Positions 61,203 through 64,000 of a stretch of 64,000 bases of DNA are shown here, one piece after another; positions within the stretch are counted from its first letter, which is position 1; each line of letters opens with the position of its first letter. The DNA is from Glaciihabitans arcticus (lineage in GTDB: Bacteria; Actinomycetota; Actinomycetes; Actinomycetales; Microbacteriaceae). A model generated the notes under the pieces. The model had not been told where the DNA came from. It ran no database searches and was given only the letters and a program-made list of their open reading frames with translations. Where the stretch lies: assembly GCF_004310685.1 (NCBI RefSeq), contig NZ_SISG01000001.1:1178001-1242000 (forward strand). The letters are read 5' to 3'. A program made the position numbers and the translations under genes.

Positions 61203-61245
61203 ACTTTGGCTCACATGTGGTCAAAAGTCCTGTTGTCGGTATAGG
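61203..61245 (+). promoter_or_regulatory. PTS operon promoter with candidate operator
   Basis: Operator-like ACTTTGGCTCACATGT at 61203-61218, sharing ACTTTGG and ATGT with the site before transketolase. A promoter is visible: -35 TGGTCA (61218-61223) and -10 TATAGG (61240-61245), spacing 16. The operator abuts the -35 box, consistent with control of transcription of the IIA-IIB-IIC genes. Confidence 0.5.
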
Positions 61246-61295
61246 CTCGGGCGAAGGCGGCACTGACGCGGCCGGAAAGCCCAAGGAGATTCCGA

Positions 61296-61772
61296 ATGCC
61301 TGAAGCCGCTGAGACGAGCAACGCTCTCGATGCCGCCCTCTCGGAGAGCTCCATTTCCGTTGCCGCCTCCGCCCCCGACTGGCGCGGCGCCGTCACCCTC
61401 GCGGGCGATGCACTCGTCGCCGGCGGCGTCACCACCGCGGCCTACACGGCCGAGATGATCGCCGCGATCGACGAGCTCGGACCCTACGTGGTCATCGCGC
61501 CCGGCCTTGCCCTCGCCCACTCCCGCCCGTCCCCCGCTGTGCTGCGCGCGGGCCTCAGCTGGATCTCGCTGACCGAGCCCGTGCCCTTCGGCCACCCGAG
61601 CAACGACCCGGTGTCCCTCGTCATTGGCCTGGCCGCACCCGACCACGACGGACACCTCGAAGTGATGTCCGCACTTGCCGGTGTGCTGTCGGATGACGCG
61701 GCTCTCGCCCGCCTGAAGGCCGCGAGCTCGCCCGCCGACCTCAAGACCCTGCTCAGCCAGCTGAGCGCTTGA
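61296..61772 (+). CDS. PTS system IIA component, ascorbate/mannitol-fructose superfamily
   Basis: A 158-residue cytoplasmic phosphocarrier. The phosphorylated His is in YVVIAPGLALAHSRPSPAVL; after it come GLSWISLTEPVPFGHPSNDP and DHDGHLEVMSALAGVLSDDA, matching the UlaC/SgaA type IIA. It receives phosphate from HPr and passes it to IIB. The ribosome-binding site AAGGAG precedes the ATG. First gene of the PTS operon, with IIB 30 bp downstream. Confidence 0.88.
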   Translation: MPEAAETSNALDAALSESSISVAASAPDWRGAVTLAGDALVAGGVTTAAYTAEMIAAIDELGPYVVIAPGLALAHSRPSPAVLRAGLSWISLTEPVPFGHPSNDPVSLVIGLAAPDHDGHLEVMSALAGVLSDDAALARLKAASSPADLKTLLSQLSA

Positions 61773-61801
61773 TAGTCCCACCCTCGAGAAAGGTACCCAC
61801 C

Positions 61802-62080
61802 ATGAGCATCAAGATCGTCGCCGTCTGTGGAATGGGGATCGGCACGTCCGTTCTCCTCAAGATGAACACCGAGAAGGTGCTGCGCTCCCTCGGAGTGGAT
61901 GCCGACGTGGAGGCTGCCGACATCGGCGTCGCGCGCGGCATGGCCCGTGACGCGCAGATCGTGCTGACCTCCGAGGAGTTCGTGCCCGAGATCGGCGAGA
62001 TCGACGCCGAAGTCATCGTGATCAACAACTTCTTCGACCTCGACGAGATCACCGAGAAGCTCAAGATCGCCCTCGACTAG
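61802..62080 (+). CDS. PTS system IIB component, ascorbate family
   Basis: A 92-residue IIB protein of the lactose/ascorbate-type fold. The phosphorylated Cys9 is in IVAVCGMGIGTSVLLKMNTE (P-loop-like CxxGxGTS). The rest (DVEAADIGVARGMARDAQIV; NNFFDLDEITEKLKIAL) matches UlaB/SgaB. It transfers phosphate from IIA to the sugar carried by IIC. It is preceded by AGAAAGG. Confidence 0.9.
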   Translation: MSIKIVAVCGMGIGTSVLLKMNTEKVLRSLGVDADVEAADIGVARGMARDAQIVLTSEEFVPEIGEIDAEVIVINNFFDLDEITEKLKIALD

Positions 62081-62133
62081 ACCGTACGTCCACCCATCAA
62101 CCCGAAACACCCAGACAGAAGGAGCACCCCACA

Positions 62134-63678
62134 ATGGAGTGGTTAGTTGTTGTACTCGACTTCATCGGCAAGCAGATCCTCAATGTTCCGGCGTATCTCG
62201 TCGGAATCATCACCGCGATCGGACTCATCGCCCTCAAGCGGCCCGCCGGAAACGTCATCGGCGGCGGCCTCAAGGCGGCGCTCGGCTTCCTGATCCTCGG
62301 GGCGGGCGCCGGCGTCGTCGTCGCTTCGCTCAACCCGCTCGGCAACCTGATCCTTGCGGTCACGGGCGCCCAGGGCGTCATCCCGACCAATGAGGTCATC
62401 ACGGCACTCGCGGCCGAGCAGTACGGGGCGACCAGCGCCTACGTGCTCGTCGTCGGGTTCATCGTGATGCTGCTCCTCGCGCGGTTCACGCCGCTCAAGT
62501 ACGTGTTCCTCACCGGTCACCACATGGTGTTCATGTCGATCCTGCTGGCGGTTGTGCTCTCGGTCGGCTTCGGTGACAACCTCAGCTGGCTCGTCATCCT
62601 CGTCGGTGGTGGCCTGCTCGGCGTGATCATGGTCGTGATGCCCGCGTTCGCCCACCCGTGGACGAAGCGCATCACCGGCGATGACAGCATCGCGATCGGC
62701 CACTTCGGAACCCTCGGCTACATCGCCGCTGGCGCCGCGGGCCAGGCCGTCGGTGGCACGAGCCAGTCGACCGAGAAGATCAACTTCCCGCAGGGCCTCA
62801 AGTTCCTGCGCGACTCCATGGTAGCGACCTCGGTCTCGATGGTGCTGATCTACATGGTCTTCGCCATTTGGGGACTGTTCTCACTACCGATGGAGCAGGC
62901 ACTCGCCGTCTTCGGATCCCCCGACGCGGGCGCCTACATCATGGCCGCGTTCGCTCAGGCACTGCAGTTCGGTGTCGGTGTCGCGATCATCCTCTACGGA
63001 GTGCGCACGGTGCTCGGTGAGCTCGTCCCCGCCTTCCAGGGCATCGCCGAGAAGGTGGTTCCGGGCGCCAAGCCCGCGCTCGACATCCCGCTCGTGTTCC
63101 CCTTCGCCGCCAACGCCGTGCTCATCGGCTTCCTGGCGTCCTTCGTCGGTGGCCTGATCAGCCTCGGCGTGCTCGCGATCTGGCTCGGCCCCGTCTTCGG
63201 GCTCGCGCTGATCCTGCCCGGGATGGTGCCCCACTTCTTCACGGGTGGTGGCGCCGGCGTCTACGGCAACGCGACCGGCGGCCGCAAGGGTGCCGTGCTC
63301 GGCGGCTTCGTCAACGGCGTGCTCATCACGATCCTGCCCGCGATCCTGCTGCTGGTTCTCGGTGGCCTCGGCTTCGCGAACAGCACCTTCGGCGACGCGG
63401 ACTTCGGCTGGTTCGGAACCCTCATCGGTGTGAGCCTGCTGAGCGGCAACGTCGCGGTCGGTGTGGTGCTCACGATCGTCATCGGCGTGATCCTCGTGGT
63501 CGCCGCGTCCATCTTCCAGGTGCGCGTCGTCAACAAGGGCTGGTTGCCCGGCGCCAAGCGCGCGGCGTTCATCGAGAAGTACGACGCGGACGAGAAGGCG
63601 ACACTCAAGGCGGAGAAGGATGCGGCGAAGGCTGCAGCAGTCCCCGCCTCGACTCCGGCTTCACCCTCGGCCGAATAG
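62134..63678 (+). CDS. PTS system IIC component, ascorbate (UlaA/SgaT) family
   Basis: A 514-residue membrane transporter of the SgaT/UlaA family with about eleven helices. Characteristic segments are FIGKQILNVPAYLVGIITAI, FTPLKYVFLTGHHMVFMSIL, GTLGYIAAGAAGQAVGGTSQ and MVPHFFTGGGAGVYGNATGG. It carries the sugar across the membrane coupled to phosphorylation by IIB. A basic and Ala-rich C-terminal tail (KATLKAEKDAAKAAAVPAST) is extra. GAAGGAG precedes the ATG. The UlaA family transports L-ascorbate, but relatives in actinobacteria may carry other sugars. Confidence 0.9.
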   Translation: MEWLVVVLDFIGKQILNVPAYLVGIITAIGLIALKRPAGNVIGGGLKAALGFLILGAGAGVVVASLNPLGNLILAVTGAQGVIPTNEVITALAAEQYGATSAYVLVVGFIVMLLLARFTPLKYVFLTGHHMVFMSILLAVVLSVGFGDNLSWLVILVGGGLLGVIMVVMPAFAHPWTKRITGDDSIAIGHFGTLGYIAAGAAGQAVGGTSQSTEKINFPQGLKFLRDSMVATSVSMVLIYMVFAIWGLFSLPMEQALAVFGSPDAGAYIMAAFAQALQFGVGVAIILYGVRTVLGELVPAFQGIAEKVVPGAKPALDIPLVFPFAANAVLIGFLASFVGGLISLGVLAIWLGPVFGLALILPGMVPHFFTGGGAGVYGNATGGRKGAVLGGFVNGVLITILPAILLLVLGGLGFANSTFGDADFGWFGTLIGVSLLSGNVAVGVVLTIVIGVILVVAASIFQVRVVNKGWLPGAKRAAFIEKYDADEKATLKAEKDAAKAAAVPASTPASPSAE

Positions 63679-63691
63679 CCCTCCCCGTGGA

Positions 63692-63719
63692 CGGGGTCGC
63701 GACTTCGGTCGCGGCCCCG
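63692..63719. terminator. hairpin between convergent PTS and epimerase genes
   Basis: CGGGGTCGCGAC and GTCGCGGCCCCG pair around loop TTCG (one T-G pair and otherwise GC-rich), followed by TTCTCG on the plus strand. It lies 14 bp after the IIC stop and 9 bp before the convergent stop; probably a bidirectional terminator. Confidence 0.65.
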
Positions 63720-63727
63720 TTCTCGCG

Positions 63728-64000
63728 CTAAGCCCTACCGGTGATGTCGCGCACCGCGCCCTCGAGCTCGGGGTGCTCGAACTCGAAGCCTTCCGCGAGG
63801 AGGCGGGTCGGGAGCACCCAGCGGCTCTTGAGCAGCAGCTCGGTCTCGGTGCGGATGGCGAAGGCGCCCAACTCGAGCATCCAGCGGAACAGCGGGATGC
63901 CGAACGGCACCCCAAGAACACGCCGCAGCGTCGCCATCAGCTCGCGATTGCGCACGGGGTTCGGGGACGAGATGTTGACGGTGCCGTCGATCGTGACATC
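63728..64000 (-). CDS. TIGR01777-type epimerase, C-terminal part (cut by window edge)
   Basis: The minus-strand frame is open to the window end and encodes the C-terminal 90 residues. It reads GTVNISSPNPVRNRELMATL and GVPFGIPLFRWMLELGAFAI, then ETELLLKSRWVLPTRLLAEG and FEFEHPELEGAVRDI. This is the DUF1731 C-terminus of YfcH/SulA-like atypical SDR epimerases (TIGR01777), usually about 300 residues. The N-terminal Rossmann part lies outside the window. It converges on the PTS operon. Confidence 0.85.
   Translation of the reverse strand, partial: DVTIDGTVNISSPNPVRNRELMATLRRVLGVPFGIPLFRWMLELGAFAIRTETELLLKSRWVLPTRLLAEGFEFEHPELEGAVRDITGRA

Overview
The window is high-GC DNA with dense, frequently overlapping genes (many ATGA, GTGA and TGATG junctions) and many GTG starts. 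The order lepA, hemW, hrcA, dnaJ, rsmE, HIT, phoH, ybeY, CorC/CNNM, era, recO, uppS, glyS, dusB, dgt, dnaG is the conserved actinobacterial chromosomal block. Together with the long actinobacterial leuA and the gene content it points to an actinomycete, most likely a member of the Microbacteriaceae. The family assignment is inference; no rRNA is present. Nearly all genes in the core block are on the minus strand.

Layout: 0-3 kb holds a GrpB fragment, a four-gene ECF sigma/lipoprotein operon, a DUF1801 protein and a tRNA with anticodon CAT. 3-11 kb holds a GT4 glycosyltransferase, a DMT-type transporter, def, azlCD with an orphan histidine kinase, a SHOCT protein, a NarL-type two-component pair and tRNA-Asn. 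11-19 kb is an oligopeptide-type ABC transporter operon (SBP, two permeases, a double ATPase, an additional degenerate ATPase) that ends in a 2-hydroxyacid dehydrogenase and a lactonase-like beta-propeller. 19-25 kb is dusB-dgt-lipoprotein-dnaG. 25-40 kb carries YbaK, an FrnE/DsbA-like protein with a coupled 44-residue gene, a DUF559 protein, glyS, an aminotransferase, a lipoprotein, a Gfo/Idh oxidoreductase, uppS-recO, a broken NmrA-like gene, a TRIC channel, leuA with its leader peptide and attenuator, and an ABC exporter with a two-component system. 41-58 kb is era to lepA with interspersed accessory genes. 58-64 kb is a sugar module: transketolase divergent from a ROK regulator, followed by an ascorbate-family PTS (IIA, IIB, IIC).

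The most unusual feature is a family of nine short intergenic palindromic elements between 10.7 and 55.1 kb. Each has conserved ~20-bp inverted arms (GGAAATTCAGG at one end, CCTGAATTTCC at the other) around an unconserved centre. They fall into two lengths, 78-79 and 90-91 bp. Eight of nine lie within about 40 bp of a stop codon or contain one, and pairs of them bracket small gene modules. I do not recognise the family.

Other points of interest are an ABC ATPase with substituted catalytic residues, two related four-cysteine lipoproteins in unrelated operons, a shared candidate operator in the ROK/transketolase/PTS locus, and small coupled genes missed by size cut-offs.
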